Part shown: positions 50,702 through 61,466 of the stretch, in pieces
Layout of the letters: the number at the start of each line of letters is the position of its first letter
Position numbering within the stretch: position 1 is the stretch's first letter
Assembly (NCBI GenBank): GCA_017992605.1
Contig: JAGOOG010000001.1
Location: 1-64,000, forward strand
Length of the DNA stretch: 64,000 nt
Reading direction: 5' to 3'
DNA from: Deltaproteobacteria bacterium
Lineage (GTDB): Bacteria; Desulfobacterota; Desulfomonilia; UBA1062
Translations under genes and position numbers: made by a program
The notes under the pieces: generated by a model
Databases searched by the model: none
What the model saw: the letters and a program-made list of their open reading frames with translations, nothing else
Told to the model about the DNA's origin: nothing

Positions 50702-51472
50702 ATGTTTAAGTTTGCCCTCCCTGATGCCGAAAGGGCTCTTATGCTCGATGCCAGACCCATAGAATCGGTGGAGGTCCTCGAATACAAGCAGGGAGAGATC
50801 ATCGTCCGCGAGGGCGAACCGAGCCGTTACTTCTATGCCATTCTCCAGGGTGAGGTCCAGATCTACCAGATGGACAAGCCCATCCGTATCCTCACCGACC
50901 AGGACGTGTTCGGGCTGGAGAACTACTACCGGGGCATCCCGTACACGACCACGGCAAAGGCCACCAGGACCTCCCGTATCGCCACCTACGAGGCGGATCT
51001 CATAGACGAGATCGCGTACGGCAAGCCGGCCCTCGCCTCCATGATCATGCGCTCCGCTTTCCTCCAGCTCGAGCAGACCACGTCCATTGCGGAAGCCAAC
51101 ATACCCTACAGCGAGACCATCAACCTCGATATCCGGGAATACGGCGACAAAGAGCTCATCCTCGAAGAGGGGACGAGCGGCACCGATATCTACAAGCTCT
51201 ACCAGACCGAAGGCGGCCTGGAGGTCCTCAAGAAGGGTGTCCGCATCGGCGTCATCACCAAGCCCGGCGAGTACTTCGGCGAAATGAGCTTCATCCTGAA
51301 CGAACCCCGCAGCGCCACGATCCGTTCCATCGGCAAGAGCATGGTGGAGGTAATCCCGGTTCAGGACGGCAGATTTGACCGCATCATCAACGAAAACCCC
51401 GAGGTGGCGAACAAGATCATCACCTCCCTTGCCGAACGGCTCAAGCAGGCCAATTTGCTCATCGTCAAGTAG
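50702..51472 (+). CDS. Protein with two cyclic-nucleotide-binding (cNMP) domains, no output domain
   Basis: 256 residues: a first cNMP domain (about 15-115, VEVLEYKQGEIIVREGEPSRYFYAILQGEV) and a second (about 140-250, DKELILEEGTSGTDIYKLYQTEGGL, then GEYFGEMSFILNEPRSATIRS). The second has the phosphate-binding cassette pattern GEMS...PRSATI; the first is degenerate (DVFGLENYYRGIPYTTTA). No helix-turn-helix follows, so it is not a Crp-type regulator and may act on a partner protein. Its last 8 bases overlap the convergent patatin gene. Confidence 0.88.
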   Translation: MFKFALPDAERALMLDARPIESVEVLEYKQGEIIVREGEPSRYFYAILQGEVQIYQMDKPIRILTDQDVFGLENYYRGIPYTTTAKATRTSRIATYEADLIDEIAYGKPALASMIMRSAFLQLEQTTSIAEANIPYSETINLDIREYGDKELILEEGTSGTDIYKLYQTEGGLEVLKKGVRIGVITKPGEYFGEMSFILNEPRSATIRSIGKSMVEVIPVQDGRFDRIINENPEVANKIITSLAERLKQANLLIVK

Positions 51473-52562
51473 CCGGTTTTCTCCGTTCCATCAGATCGAG
51501 GATTCTCGGTATCGCGTCACTGGCCTTACTCCTCCCCTCCTCTATGGCGGACGCGCTCCTGGAGAATTCGAGGGCGGCGATATCGACCACATCGGGCTCG
51601 ATGAGCACATCCGGCGGCTCGTATTTCAGCATGATGCGGTTCTTCCGGTACTGCTGGATGTTGGTGGAGGTCAGGAGGATCTCCACGATGTTCATGCGGT
51701 GATCTTCTCCCGCCGGGGAGAAGTATCCCGGCTTGAGCTCGTTGAGCCTCTGGGCACCCTGGGAGAGATAGTCCTTGAGGGCCTTGACGTAGTCGGTGTC
51801 GAGGATGGCGTCCGCCCCGGGGGAGCCGATCTTCTTGAGCACCGTGTCGGCCAGGGATTTCAGGCCGTCACGGATGGCCTGGGGATTGATGAAGGCCACG
51901 ACGCGATCGACCATGCCCGACGCGAGATCCTTCTCGACCTCGCGGGCCTCCTGTTCAGCGGCCACGATGCTCTTCCTCCTGGCCGGGGAATAGCGCGATG
52001 TCATACGGGGATGGAGGTTGCACGCTATCGAGATCTCCGGTTCCAGACCCTTGAGGATGTCAAGGGGCAAAGGGTCGGACACGCCGCCGTCGGTGAGCAG
52101 TCTTCCCATGTGGACCACAGGCCTGAAGATGCCCGGCATGGATATGCTTGCCATGACCGCGTCGACCAGCGGACCCCTGTCGATGGGAACGGTCTCCCCC
52201 GTGAGCAGGTCGGTGGCCACGGCGATGAAGGTCGTATCGAGGTTCTCGATGAGCACATCCCCCACCAGGGCACGGATGAACCGGCGGGCCTTCTCGCCGG
52301 CCAGCAGCCCTGAGAAGGGAAAGACCGGGTCGGCGTAATAGCTCAGCGACTGGATGAAGGATATGTCCGTGATGAGATCTTTGAATTCCTTGATCTTTCC
52401 CGCAGCGAAGAAGGCACCCACAGCGGCACCGGCACTCGAACCCACGATGATGTCCAGGGGGATGGCCCTTTCCGCAAGGACCTCCAGCACGCCCACATGG
52501 GCACCGCCCATGGCGCCGCCGCTGTCGAGCGCGATACCGATCCGCGGTTTCTTCCGTGCCAT
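51465..52562 (-). CDS. Patatin-like phospholipase
   Basis: 365 residues from ATG 52562 (the open frame extends upstream without a start signal). An oxyanion loop DSGGAMGGAHVGVLEVL replaces the usual G-G-G-x-R/K-G, the nucleophile elbow is IVGSSAGAAVG (GxSxG) and the dyad aspartate is in TDGGVSDPLP. The extra C-terminal 150 residues (about 215-365) are helical and charged, unlike short patatins. Serine lipase of the RssA/YlbK type, probably cytosolic and lipid-directed. It overlaps the stop of the cNMP gene and is divergent from a histidine kinase. Confidence 0.9.
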   Translation of the reverse strand: MARKKPRIGIALDSGGAMGGAHVGVLEVLAERAIPLDIIVGSSAGAAVGAFFAAGKIKEFKDLITDISFIQSLSYYADPVFPFSGLLAGEKARRFIRALVGDVLIENLDTTFIAVATDLLTGETVPIDRGPLVDAVMASISMPGIFRPVVHMGRLLTDGGVSDPLPLDILKGLEPEISIACNLHPRMTSRYSPARRKSIVAAEQEAREVEKDLASGMVDRVVAFINPQAIRDGLKSLADTVLKKIGSPGADAILDTDYVKALKDYLSQGAQRLNELKPGYFSPAGEDHRMNIVEILLTSTNIQQYRKNRIMLKYEPPDVLIEPDVVDIAALEFSRSASAIEEGRSKASDAIPRILDLMERRKPAT

Positions 52563-52655
52563 GGCCTCAATGCTACTCGAAAGCGGAGGAGGGATCAATC
52601 GGGATGTGCGCGGCCTATGTAAAGAAAACAGAAGGCTTTCCCGAACAATGGAGCT

Positions 52656-54044
52656 ATGGATGTATACTGGCTGGGAACAACCGCGCCGCCCGTGGGGGTG
52701 GACCTCCGCAGGGCGTCTGTCCTGGGCGAGACAGAGGACGACTGCCTCCTTTTCACGGACAGCACCGCTCATCTCGGCAGGAGAAAGACGGGGTCGAGAC
52801 GCATCTACCTGGTCTGTGACGGGAAGGCGCCGGAGAGACTCCCTGGCACGATCTTGGGCGCCATACCGAGGGACGCGGCCGTGGTCAGCGCGATATCCAT
52901 GCTCTACCGCGAGATGCGGCAGTCCTTCGAGGTGGGTGACATGCTCATCCGTTCCCTGGGGGAAAAGGACCGCACCATCCGGGAGAAACAGCGGCTGATG
53001 ATCATGGACAGCAGGAGATACAACGCCATCATCAGGAACGCCAACGACCTCATCTTCATCCTGGGGCCCTCGGGAAAGATGACCTTCTGCAATGAAACCT
53101 TCCGGCAGTATCTCCTGAGCGACGGGGAACCCTTCCTGGGCAGGCCTTTTTCCGATTTTGTCGTTGAAGATGATCGGCACGACCTCGACATGGCCATCGG
53201 CAGAGGATTCGAACGGGGAGTGCCGGTCCGGGCGGAGGTGCGGCTGCAACTTCTGTCAGGGAGAACCGGCATATTCTCCCTCCTGTGCACGCCCCTGGAA
53301 GAGGAGGGGCGCATCTATGCGCTGTCCGTCATCGGCAGGGACATCACGGACATCAGGGCCATGCAGAGAAGGCTCACCATCCAGGCCAACGACCTCAGCC
53401 AGATGATGAACGGGCTGGCCCATGAGCTGAGGAACCCGCTGACCGTCATCGGGGCATACATCAGGAGGCTGGAGCGGGAAAAGGGCGACATGAACCGAAA
53501 ATGGGAACAGGCCCTTTCCGGCATCTATTCCTCCATCAGCCGCATCGAGAGCATGATCGAACACGTCGAGCGCTACGAGAAGCTCGTCCGCATGGAGCCT
53601 GCCTGCAGCCGTGTCGATCTCTGCTCTCTCGTGCGCCAGGCCGTCCAGGAGATCGAGACGGGTGTTCCCATTCGGATGCAGGCCCCTGAGGGCCTCCATG
53701 CCTTCTGCGATGCCGGCCATGTGCGGGTGGCGTTCAACAGGATCCTGGAGAACGCGCTTCAGACCGGGACCCCCGAGATCGCGGTGGACATATCACGCGA
53801 CGAGAGCTATGCCTACGTCGCGGTCAGGGATTTCGGGCCCGGCGTGAAGGACAAGGTCCAGACCATCCTCGCCCCGTTCTATTCGACCGACCCCATGAAG
53901 ACAGGCCTCGGTCTCACCGAGGCCCGCATCGCCATGATCAAGATCCACGGCGATATCGAGGTGGTACGCCACGCCGACCCCGGGGCTGTATTCACCCTCA
54001 AGATTCTCCTGGACCGGAGGCTCAAGGCCCGGGAATCATCATGA
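52656..54044 (+). CDS. PAS-domain sensor histidine kinase, cytosolic
   Basis: 462 residues. Residues 1-110 are a unique N-terminal region with no recognised domain. A PAS domain (about 120-235, YNAIIRNANDLIFILGPSG) leads to a HisKA domain with His256 in GLAHELRNPLTVI. The HATPase domain carries RILENAL, RDFGPGV and TGLGLTEARIAMIKIHG. No transmembrane helix. No partner response regulator lies nearby. The unusual N-terminus begins MDVYWLGTTAPPVGVDLRR and may be an uncharacterised sensor. Confidence 0.9.
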   Translation: MDVYWLGTTAPPVGVDLRRASVLGETEDDCLLFTDSTAHLGRRKTGSRRIYLVCDGKAPERLPGTILGAIPRDAAVVSAISMLYREMRQSFEVGDMLIRSLGEKDRTIREKQRLMIMDSRRYNAIIRNANDLIFILGPSGKMTFCNETFRQYLLSDGEPFLGRPFSDFVVEDDRHDLDMAIGRGFERGVPVRAEVRLQLLSGRTGIFSLLCTPLEEEGRIYALSVIGRDITDIRAMQRRLTIQANDLSQMMNGLAHELRNPLTVIGAYIRRLEREKGDMNRKWEQALSGIYSSISRIESMIEHVERYEKLVRMEPACSRVDLCSLVRQAVQEIETGVPIRMQAPEGLHAFCDAGHVRVAFNRILENALQTGTPEIAVDISRDESYAYVAVRDFGPGVKDKVQTILAPFYSTDPMKTGLGLTEARIAMIKIHGDIEVVRHADPGAVFTLKILLDRRLKARESS

Positions 54045-54141
54045 GCCATCCCACGACGTCATTGCCACCCGACGGTCATGTCGGGTATGGTCTGCTTGAG
54101 ACCAGGTGAAACCCAGGCCTTTCAGAGAAAGGAGGTGCATC

Positions 54142-54831
54142 GTGGGAGAATTCGAACCGGTGGCCGAGGGCGTCTATCAGGTGGGAGGCTCCGATCTGAG
54201 CGATCCCTCCGATGCGGCCGTCTATGCCGTCGTGTGCGAGCAAGGCATCGTCATGATCGACTGCGGGGCGGGAAAGGCTCCCGGGGCCATCGTGGAGAAC
54301 ATGCACGAGGCAGGGCTCGACCCGGACACCGTCACCACGCTCATACTCACGCACTGTCACGTCGACCATATCGGGTCGGTGGAATACTTCCGCAGGAACT
54401 TCGGGTGCTCCGTGGCGGCCCACGATCTCGATGCCGGGGCCATCGAGTCCGGCGACCCGTCGCTCACCGCCGCGCGGTGGTACAACACAACACTGCCGAA
54501 GACCGTGGTGGACCGGCGCCTGAAGGGGGAACACGAGGTCATCGCCTGCGCACCCGACGAGATCCACTGTCTCCACACCCCGGGGCACACACCCGGTTCC
54601 ATGGCTGTATACCTGGACCGCCAGGGAACCCGCATCCTCTTCGGCCAGGACATCCACGGGCCGTTCAGCAGGGAGTTCGGGTCGGACATCGGCCAGTGGA
54701 GGGACTCCATGGAGAAGCTCATCGACCTCGGGGCGGACATCCTGTGCGAGGGGCACTTCGGCATCTACAGGCCCAGGCAGCGCGTTCAACGGTACATCAG
54801 GAGCTACCTGGACCAGTACGCCGGGAAGTGA
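54142..54831 (+). CDS. Metallo-beta-lactamase-fold hydrolase
   Basis: 229 residues from GTG 54142, preferred because AAGGAGGTG sits at ideal distance. Motif HCHVDH (71-76) gives the dinuclear metal site; further ligands are in TPGHTPGSM, FGQDIHGP and EGHFGIY. It is of the glyoxalase II/flavin-less MBL type; the reaction cannot be assigned, with lactone, thioester or small-ester hydrolysis all possible. It is codirectional with the kinase gene upstream and the dehydrogenase downstream. Confidence 0.88.
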   Translation: MGEFEPVAEGVYQVGGSDLSDPSDAAVYAVVCEQGIVMIDCGAGKAPGAIVENMHEAGLDPDTVTTLILTHCHVDHIGSVEYFRRNFGCSVAAHDLDAGAIESGDPSLTAARWYNTTLPKTVVDRRLKGEHEVIACAPDEIHCLHTPGHTPGSMAVYLDRQGTRILFGQDIHGPFSREFGSDIGQWRDSMEKLIDLGADILCEGHFGIYRPRQRVQRYIRSYLDQYAGK

Positions 54832-54936
54832 TCTCCGACACTCCTTGACTTGCCGTGCGGATTCAGTGTATCCGCCTGGCATTGCGCTCGAACCCGGGCG
54901 CCGTGGTGACCATGTTCCAGGACAAGGATGGCAAGA

Positions 54937-56004
54937 ATGGCACGTTCATACAGCATAGCGGTTATACCGGGAGACGGTACGGGCCCCGAGGTCGTGGCGG
55001 AAGGAATCAAGGTTCTCAGGGCCGTCGCACCCGCAGAGGGATTCAAGATCGACTTCACGAGCTACGACTTCGGTGGAGATCGATACCTGCGCACGGGAGA
55101 GATACTGCCCGAGACGGCAGCAGAGGAACTGAGAAAGCACCACGCCATCTACCTCGGCGCCATCGGGCACCCCGATGTCAGGCCCGGTATCCTGGAAAAG
55201 GGGATCCTGCTCCGCCTGCGTTTCGAACTGGACCAGTACATCAACCTGAGACCCGTGAAACTCTACCCGAACGTTCAGACACCGCTGAAGGACAAGGGCC
55301 CGGAGCACATCGACTACGTGGTGGTCCGCGAGAATTCGGGGGGCGTCTATACCGGCTCGGGCGGCATCACCATGAAGGGGACGCCCCACGAGGTGGCGGT
55401 GCAGGAGATGATCTACAACCGGTTCCAGGTTGAGCGGTGCCTGCGCTACGCCTTCGAGTACACCCGCAAGAGGGACCGGAGGAAGATCCTGGCCCTGGTC
55501 GGCAAGACCAACGTGCTCACCTATGTGTTCGACCTGTGGGAGCGGGTCTTCAACGAGATCGGGCAGAGGGAGTTCCCGGACATCAAGCGGGAATACTACC
55601 ACGTGGATGCCACGTGCATGTGGATGGTGAAGAACCCGGAGTGGTTCGATGTGCTGGTCACCGAGAACATGTTCGGCGACATCATCACGGACCTCGGCGC
55701 CATAACCCAGGGCGGCATGGGCATCGCTGCCGGAGGCAACATCAACCCGGGGGGTGTTTCCATGTTCGAACCCATCGGCGGGTCGGCTCCCAAGTACACG
55801 GGGATGAACGTCATCAACCCCCTGGCGGCCATCGCGTCGGCACAGATGATGCTGGAGACCCTGGGGGAGGACAAGGGGGCCTCCCGCATAGAGCGGGGCA
55901 TCGTGAAGGTCCTCCAGAACGACATCAAGTCGCTGGCCGCCGGCAGAATGGGCCTGAGCACGAACCAGGTGGGGGACAAGGTCGCGGAGTACGCCTCCTC
56001 CTGA
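54937..56004 (+). CDS. 3-isopropylmalate/tartrate-type beta-decarboxylating dehydrogenase
   Basis: 355 residues from ATG 54937 (AAGG with 8-base spacing; ATG 54928 is an alternative). NAD-dependent 2-hydroxyacid decarboxylating fold: IPGDGTGPEVV at the N-terminus, ELDQYINLRPVKLYP, RENSGGVYTGSGG, LWERVFNEI, DATCMWMVKNP, TENMFGDIITDLGA and EPIGGSAPKYTG. The RENSGGVYTG loop lies between LeuB and tartrate/malate dehydrogenase (TtuC) versions. An ilv-leu operon begins about 2 kb downstream, so a leuB role is plausible, but it is separated by unrelated genes. The symbol is therefore not assigned. Confidence 0.88.
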   Translation: MARSYSIAVIPGDGTGPEVVAEGIKVLRAVAPAEGFKIDFTSYDFGGDRYLRTGEILPETAAEELRKHHAIYLGAIGHPDVRPGILEKGILLRLRFELDQYINLRPVKLYPNVQTPLKDKGPEHIDYVVVRENSGGVYTGSGGITMKGTPHEVAVQEMIYNRFQVERCLRYAFEYTRKRDRRKILALVGKTNVLTYVFDLWERVFNEIGQREFPDIKREYYHVDATCMWMVKNPEWFDVLVTENMFGDIITDLGAITQGGMGIAAGGNINPGGVSMFEPIGGSAPKYTGMNVINPLAAIASAQMMLETLGEDKGASRIERGIVKVLQNDIKSLAAGRMGLSTNQVGDKVAEYASS

Positions 56005-56027
56005 TCACGATATCCCCGGCACGGTGC

Positions 56028-57245
56028 TCACGTACCTGCCATGCACACCGAGTCAGCAAACTGGATTGCCTTCCAGTAGATCTCCGGCAGTCTGTCCGGG
56101 GCCAGGCCGAGGGTGCTCGCAGCCTGCAGCGCGCTGTCCCAGCTGGCCTGCTGGTAGCACCTGGTGAGATCGAGGTAGGTGCTCAGGGCGGTCCTGCTGC
56201 CCGTGAGGGTGGACTTGATCTCGGAAGTCAGGGGCAGGGTCTTCATGATGTCTTCCATGGAGTTGTCCAGGATGGCGTCGATGTGGGAGAACAGGCCCAA
56301 CGTGAACAGTTCGGAAGGGTCGATCCTGCCGCCGGTGGCCATGCCGATCCCCTCGCAGATCCGGGCCCGGATGATGGAGCTCTTGAGCAGTTCGTCCGGC
56401 TTGTCCTGGCTGATCTCGGCCAGGAAGATAACCGAGAGGAACTGCTTGATCCCCTTCTCCCCAAGGAGCACAATGGCCTGACGGATGGAGGAGACCTCCT
56501 GGACCCGCCGGTAAAAAGGCGAGTTGAGGTATCTGAGCAGCTTGTACGAGATGCCCACGTCCTGCTCGATGAGTTTCTGCAGCGTGCCGACCCGATAATC
56601 CTCCTTGCCCACCTCGGACATGATGCCCAGGATGTTCACCTTGAGGGCGGGTATGTCCGTCCTCCTGATGAGCTGAGGCTTGCTGAAGAAGTACCCCTGG
56701 AAGTACGAGTACCCGAGGTTCAGGGCCTCCTCGAATTCCTCGTTGGTTTCCACCTTCTCCGCGAGGAGCTTCTTCCCGTTGCAGGTGAAGCGGTCCGCGA
56801 AGGCCCTGATCTGTTCCCGCGTGCTCTTGGCGAAATCCACCTTGATGATCTCGGATATCTCGATGAGGGGTTCCATGGGGGGCGTGTACTCGAAATCGTC
56901 TAGGGCGATGGTGTAGCCCTTGCCCGAGAGTTCCCTGCAGGACTCGATGACCGGGCCGTCCGGGATGACGTTCTCGAGGACCTCCACCGTGGTTATCTGG
57001 GAGGGGAAGAGCAGGGGGATCTTTCCGATCAGAAGTTCCCTGGTGAAATTGATGAATGCGCGTTTCCCGCCGGTTATCTGTTCGATGCCCGAGGTGAAGA
57101 AGGTGTTCGAGAGGACCCTGGACGTGGCGTTGTTCCCTTCCGTGCCGGGGAAGCTGTTCTCCGTGCCGTCCCTGAAGAGAAGCTCGTAGGCGAAGATCTG
57201 CTTGCCCCTGGTGAAGATGGGCTGGCGTGCGATATAGATGTCCAT
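56028..57245 (-). CDS. Degenerate EAL plus HDOD signalling protein (YuxH-like)
   Basis: 405 residues. The N-terminal EAL-like domain (1-200) begins YIARQPIF and has lost key residues: the EAL triad is ELL in AYELLFRDG and the DDFGTG loop is DDFEYT, though VEVLEN, IKVDFA and AEKVETNE remain. It is probably not an active c-di-GMP phosphodiesterase, but may still bind the ligand. The HDOD domain follows (about 205-395: SYKLLRYLNSPFY, SSIRQAIVLLGEKGI, FTLGLFSHIDAIL). Such proteins link c-di-GMP to regulation and motility. It is convergent with the dehydrogenase gene. Confidence 0.9.
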   Translation of the reverse strand: MDIYIARQPIFTRGKQIFAYELLFRDGTENSFPGTEGNNATSRVLSNTFFTSGIEQITGGKRAFINFTRELLIGKIPLLFPSQITTVEVLENVIPDGPVIESCRELSGKGYTIALDDFEYTPPMEPLIEISEIIKVDFAKSTREQIRAFADRFTCNGKKLLAEKVETNEEFEEALNLGYSYFQGYFFSKPQLIRRTDIPALKVNILGIMSEVGKEDYRVGTLQKLIEQDVGISYKLLRYLNSPFYRRVQEVSSIRQAIVLLGEKGIKQFLSVIFLAEISQDKPDELLKSSIIRARICEGIGMATGGRIDPSELFTLGLFSHIDAILDNSMEDIMKTLPLTSEIKSTLTGSRTALSTYLDLTRCYQQASWDSALQAASTLGLAPDRLPEIYWKAIQFADSVCMAGT

Positions 57246-57390
57246 GGGCTTTTTCTTTTCTATCGGAAGAACAGCGAAAGATATTTATGCAGGGAACTAT
57301 TTTCCGTGGGGGCCTGTGCTGCGTTCTTGACATTCCCGGGGGTCATGGTTAGTGTCATGCTATGTTCAAGAGCGTTGCGGACGGACGGCC

Positions 57391-57813
57391 ATGACTCTCG
57401 CGCAGGTCCTCGGGTGGACCGTCGCCGGGGTTTGTGCGGCTGCATTGATGAACTTCCTGCTCAAGCAGATAAGCCGCGAGTACCTCAAGACCATTACCGA
57501 GAAGAATGCGGACTTCACCGCATCCTACAGGGCATTCATGCGGTTCATGGTGCGGAATCACCGGTATTTCGGCATTGCCGCAGGCCTCCTTTTCCTCGTC
57601 CACGCCGGGGTGGTCGTCGCCTCCGGTGTGACCTCGCTGACCGGCATTGCCGCAGGCCTCCTCCTCCTGGCCCTGACCGGGCTCGGACTGTACGGGTTCT
57701 ACGTCAGGAAAAATCCCCGGGGTGTCTGGATCCACATGCATCGCGGGACAGCGTTCATCCTCGCCCTGTCCGTGATCATCCATGTCTTCTTCAAGGCCTA
57801 CGTCCTTCTCTAA
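57391..57813 (+). CDS. Small four-helix membrane protein, cytochrome-b561-like
   Basis: 140 residues from ATG 57391; the frame extends upstream without support. Predicted helices at about 6-25, 58-80, 84-103 and 119-138. Histidines 57, 71, 115, 117 and 131 lie at helix ends or within helices in the manner of a di-haem b-type cytochrome, but no family was firmly recognised. The DNA holds an exact 21-base repeat (57570-57590 and 57642-57662, 72 bases apart) encoding GIAAGLL in helices 2 and 3, so the two helices may stem from an internal duplication. Confidence 0.7.
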   Translation: MTLAQVLGWTVAGVCAAALMNFLLKQISREYLKTITEKNADFTASYRAFMRFMVRNHRYFGIAAGLLFLVHAGVVVASGVTSLTGIAAGLLLLALTGLGLYGFYVRKNPRGVWIHMHRGTAFILALSVIIHVFFKAYVLL

Positions 57814-57877
57814 ACGGGGGGCTTCACCAGGGCCTCGAATCCCTGCAAAGTCGCATTGTTAAAGCCGCAACCATGTG

Positions 57878-57907
57878 TTGACAGGGTGAAGTATCTGTGT
57901 TCTACAT
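57878..57907 (+). promoter_or_regulatory. Candidate promoter for DUF465 gene and ilv operon
   Basis: TTGACA (57878-57883), 18-base spacer, CTACAT (57902-57907). Like the promoters at 17362 and 24659, the -35 is preceded by GTG (GTGTTGACA). It would drive the DUF465 gene and possibly ilvB, for which no separate strong promoter is visible. Confidence 0.4.
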
Positions 57908-57937
57908 GTACCTTACCGTTTATACAGGGGGGAGTAC

Positions 57938-58165
57938 ATGGAAGAGACCGATCTCAAGCTCATTCGGAAGCTCATCCCGAAGGACAGGGAGCTCAAGGTC
58001 CTCTGGGACGAGCACCTCGACTATGAGGAGAAGCTTGAACAGCTCAACAAGCGGCGATACCTGAGCACCGAGGAAGAGATACGGCGCAAGGAGCTCCAGA
58101 AACTGAAGCTCCACGGCAAGGACAGGATCGAGGAGATCCTGCGCAGGTACCGCAGCGAAGAGTAG
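57938..58165 (+). CDS. DUF465/YdcH-family small protein
   Basis: 75 residues, highly charged helical hairpin. The DUF465 pattern is clear: LIPKDRELKVLWDEHLDYEEKLEQLNKRRYL, then EEEIRRKELQKLKLHGKDRIEEIL. Function of the family is unknown. GGGGGGAG precedes the ATG. It lies 62 bases upstream of ilvB and may be the first gene of that operon. Confidence 0.88.
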   Translation: MEETDLKLIRKLIPKDRELKVLWDEHLDYEEKLEQLNKRRYLSTEEEIRRKELQKLKLHGKDRIEEILRRYRSEE

Positions 58166-58227
58166 GGGTGTCCGTTTTAAGGATTCTGCAGTGAATTGAG
58201 ATCGAGGGGTTTCAGGATCAGGCAAGC

Positions 58228-59925
58228 ATGAAGAAGATAACGGGAGCATACGCATTCATCGAGGCGCTGCGGTGCGAAGGCGTCAGGCACGTCTTCGGCT
58301 ACCCCGGCGGGGCCGTGCTGGACATTTTCGACGCCATCATGGACGCGCCGGATATCCAGTTCATCCTTTCCAGGCACGAGCAGGGTGCGGTGCATGCCGC
58401 GGACGGGTACGCCCGGGCCAGCGGCAAGGTGGGCGTGGCCCTGGTCACCTCGGGCCCGGGGGCCACGAACACGGTGACCGGCATCGCCACCGCCTGCATG
58501 GACTCCATCCCTATCGTGGTGTTCTCCGGCCAGGTGTCCACGAACCTCATCGGCAACGACGCCTTCCAGGAGGCCGACACGGTGGGCATCACGAGGCCCT
58601 GCACCAAGCACAACTACCTCGTCAAGGACTGCGAGGAACTCCCCAAGGTCATCAAGGAGGCCTTCTACATAGCGTCCACCGGAAGACCCGGCCCGGTGCT
58701 CGTGGACATCCCCAAGGACGTCATGAGGGGGCTCATAACCTTCAAGTACCCGGAAAAGGTCGACCTCGAGGGCTACTGCCCCACGTACCGGGGGCACCTC
58801 GGGCAGATCAAGCGCATCCTGGGCACCATCCTCAAGAGCAGGCACCCGGTCATCTATGCCGGCGGCGGGGTCGTCCTTTCCAATGCCTCCGGGGAACTCG
58901 CAGACCTGGCCAGGCGCATGCGCATTCCCGTGACCACCACGCTCATGGGCCTGGGCGCCTTCCCCGCCGACGACCCGCTCTGGCTCGGCATGCTGGGCAT
59001 GCACGGCACCTATGCCGCCAACATGGCCGTCACCGAGTCGGACTGCCTCATCGCCATCGGGGCGCGCTTCGATGACCGGGTCACCGGCAAGATCGACGAG
59101 TTCGCCCCCAGGGCGAGGATCATCCATATCGACATCGACCCGACGTCCATCAGCAAGAACGTGCAGGTCCATCTCCCCGTGGTGGGTGACTGCTGCAACG
59201 TCCTGTGCGACATGCTCAAGGAAATCGAGGACAAGCAGGCCGAGGTATCCGAGCTGCATCATGCCACCGAGCCCTGGCTCGAGCGCCTGGAGCAGTGGAA
59301 GCGGGACAAGCCCCTGCGATACGAGAAGGGGCCGGGTCTCAAACCGCAGTATGTCATCGAGAAGATCGACGAGATCGCGCCGGACGACACCATCATCTCC
59401 ACCGAGGTCGGGCAGAACCAGATGTGGACGGCTCAGTACTACCGGTTCAAGGCCCCGCGGCTCTTCCTCACCTCGGGCGGCCTGGGCACCATGGGGTACG
59501 GATTCCCCGCCGCCATCGGGGCCCAGGTGGCCTTCCCGGGTCGCACCGTCATAGACATCGCCGGGGACGGATCGATCCAGATGAACATCCAGGAGCTCGC
59601 CACGGCGGTCCAGTACAACCTGCCGGTCAAGGTCATGATCATCAACAACGGCTATCTCGGCATGGTGAGACAGTGGCAGGGGCTCTTCTACAAGGGCAGG
59701 TATTCCCACACCTCCATGGCGGTGTCCCCGGACTTCGTGAAACTGGCAGAGGCCTACGGCGCCCACGGCATCCGGGTGGAGAAGACCGAGGACGTCGAGG
59801 ACGCCATACGCCGGGCGCTGGCCATCACGGGGCCGGTCTTCGTGGACTTCCGGGTGGAGCCGGAGGAGGACGTCTATCCCATGGTGCCCGCCGGGGCGCC
59901 CATCAACAACATGCTTCTCGTGTGA
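58228..59925 (+). CDS. ilvB: Acetolactate synthase large subunit
   Basis: 565 residues, ThDP-dependent. Catalytic glutamate in [20 protein letters not shown] region around [15 protein letters not shown]-like text, and the ThDP/Mg motif [15 protein letters not shown]...[12 protein letters not shown]. It condenses two pyruvates (or pyruvate with 2-oxobutyrate) as the first committed step to valine, leucine and isoleucine. Followed 8 bases on by the small subunit. No leader-peptide attenuator with runs of Leu/Val/Ile codons was seen in the short upstream gap. Confidence 0.97.
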   Translation: MKKITGAYAFIEALRCEGVRHVFGYPGGAVLDIFDAIMDAPDIQFILSRHEQGAVHAADGYARASGKVGVALVTSGPGATNTVTGIATACMDSIPIVVFSGQVSTNLIGNDAFQEADTVGITRPCTKHNYLVKDCEELPKVIKEAFYIASTGRPGPVLVDIPKDVMRGLITFKYPEKVDLEGYCPTYRGHLGQIKRILGTILKSRHPVIYAGGGVVLSNASGELADLARRMRIPVTTTLMGLGAFPADDPLWLGMLGMHGTYAANMAVTESDCLIAIGARFDDRVTGKIDEFAPRARIIHIDIDPTSISKNVQVHLPVVGDCCNVLCDMLKEIEDKQAEVSELHHATEPWLERLEQWKRDKPLRYEKGPGLKPQYVIEKIDEIAPDDTIISTEVGQNQMWTAQYYRFKAPRLFLTSGGLGTMGYGFPAAIGAQVAFPGRTVIDIAGDGSIQMNIQELATAVQYNLPVKVMIINNGYLGMVRQWQGLFYKGRYSHTSMAVSPDFVKLAEAYGAHGIRVEKTEDVEDAIRRALAITGPVFVDFRVEPEEDVYPMVPAGAPINNMLLV

Positions 59926-59933
59926 GGTCGCCC

Positions 59934-61453
<1,520 letters not shown>

Positions 61454-61466
61454 AAAGGGAGAAGTC

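Noticed and set aside
54937-56004. Firm assignment as leuB
   Set aside because: The RENSGGVYTG loop is also compatible with tartrate/malate-type enzymes and the gene is not inside the ilv-leu operon seen here.
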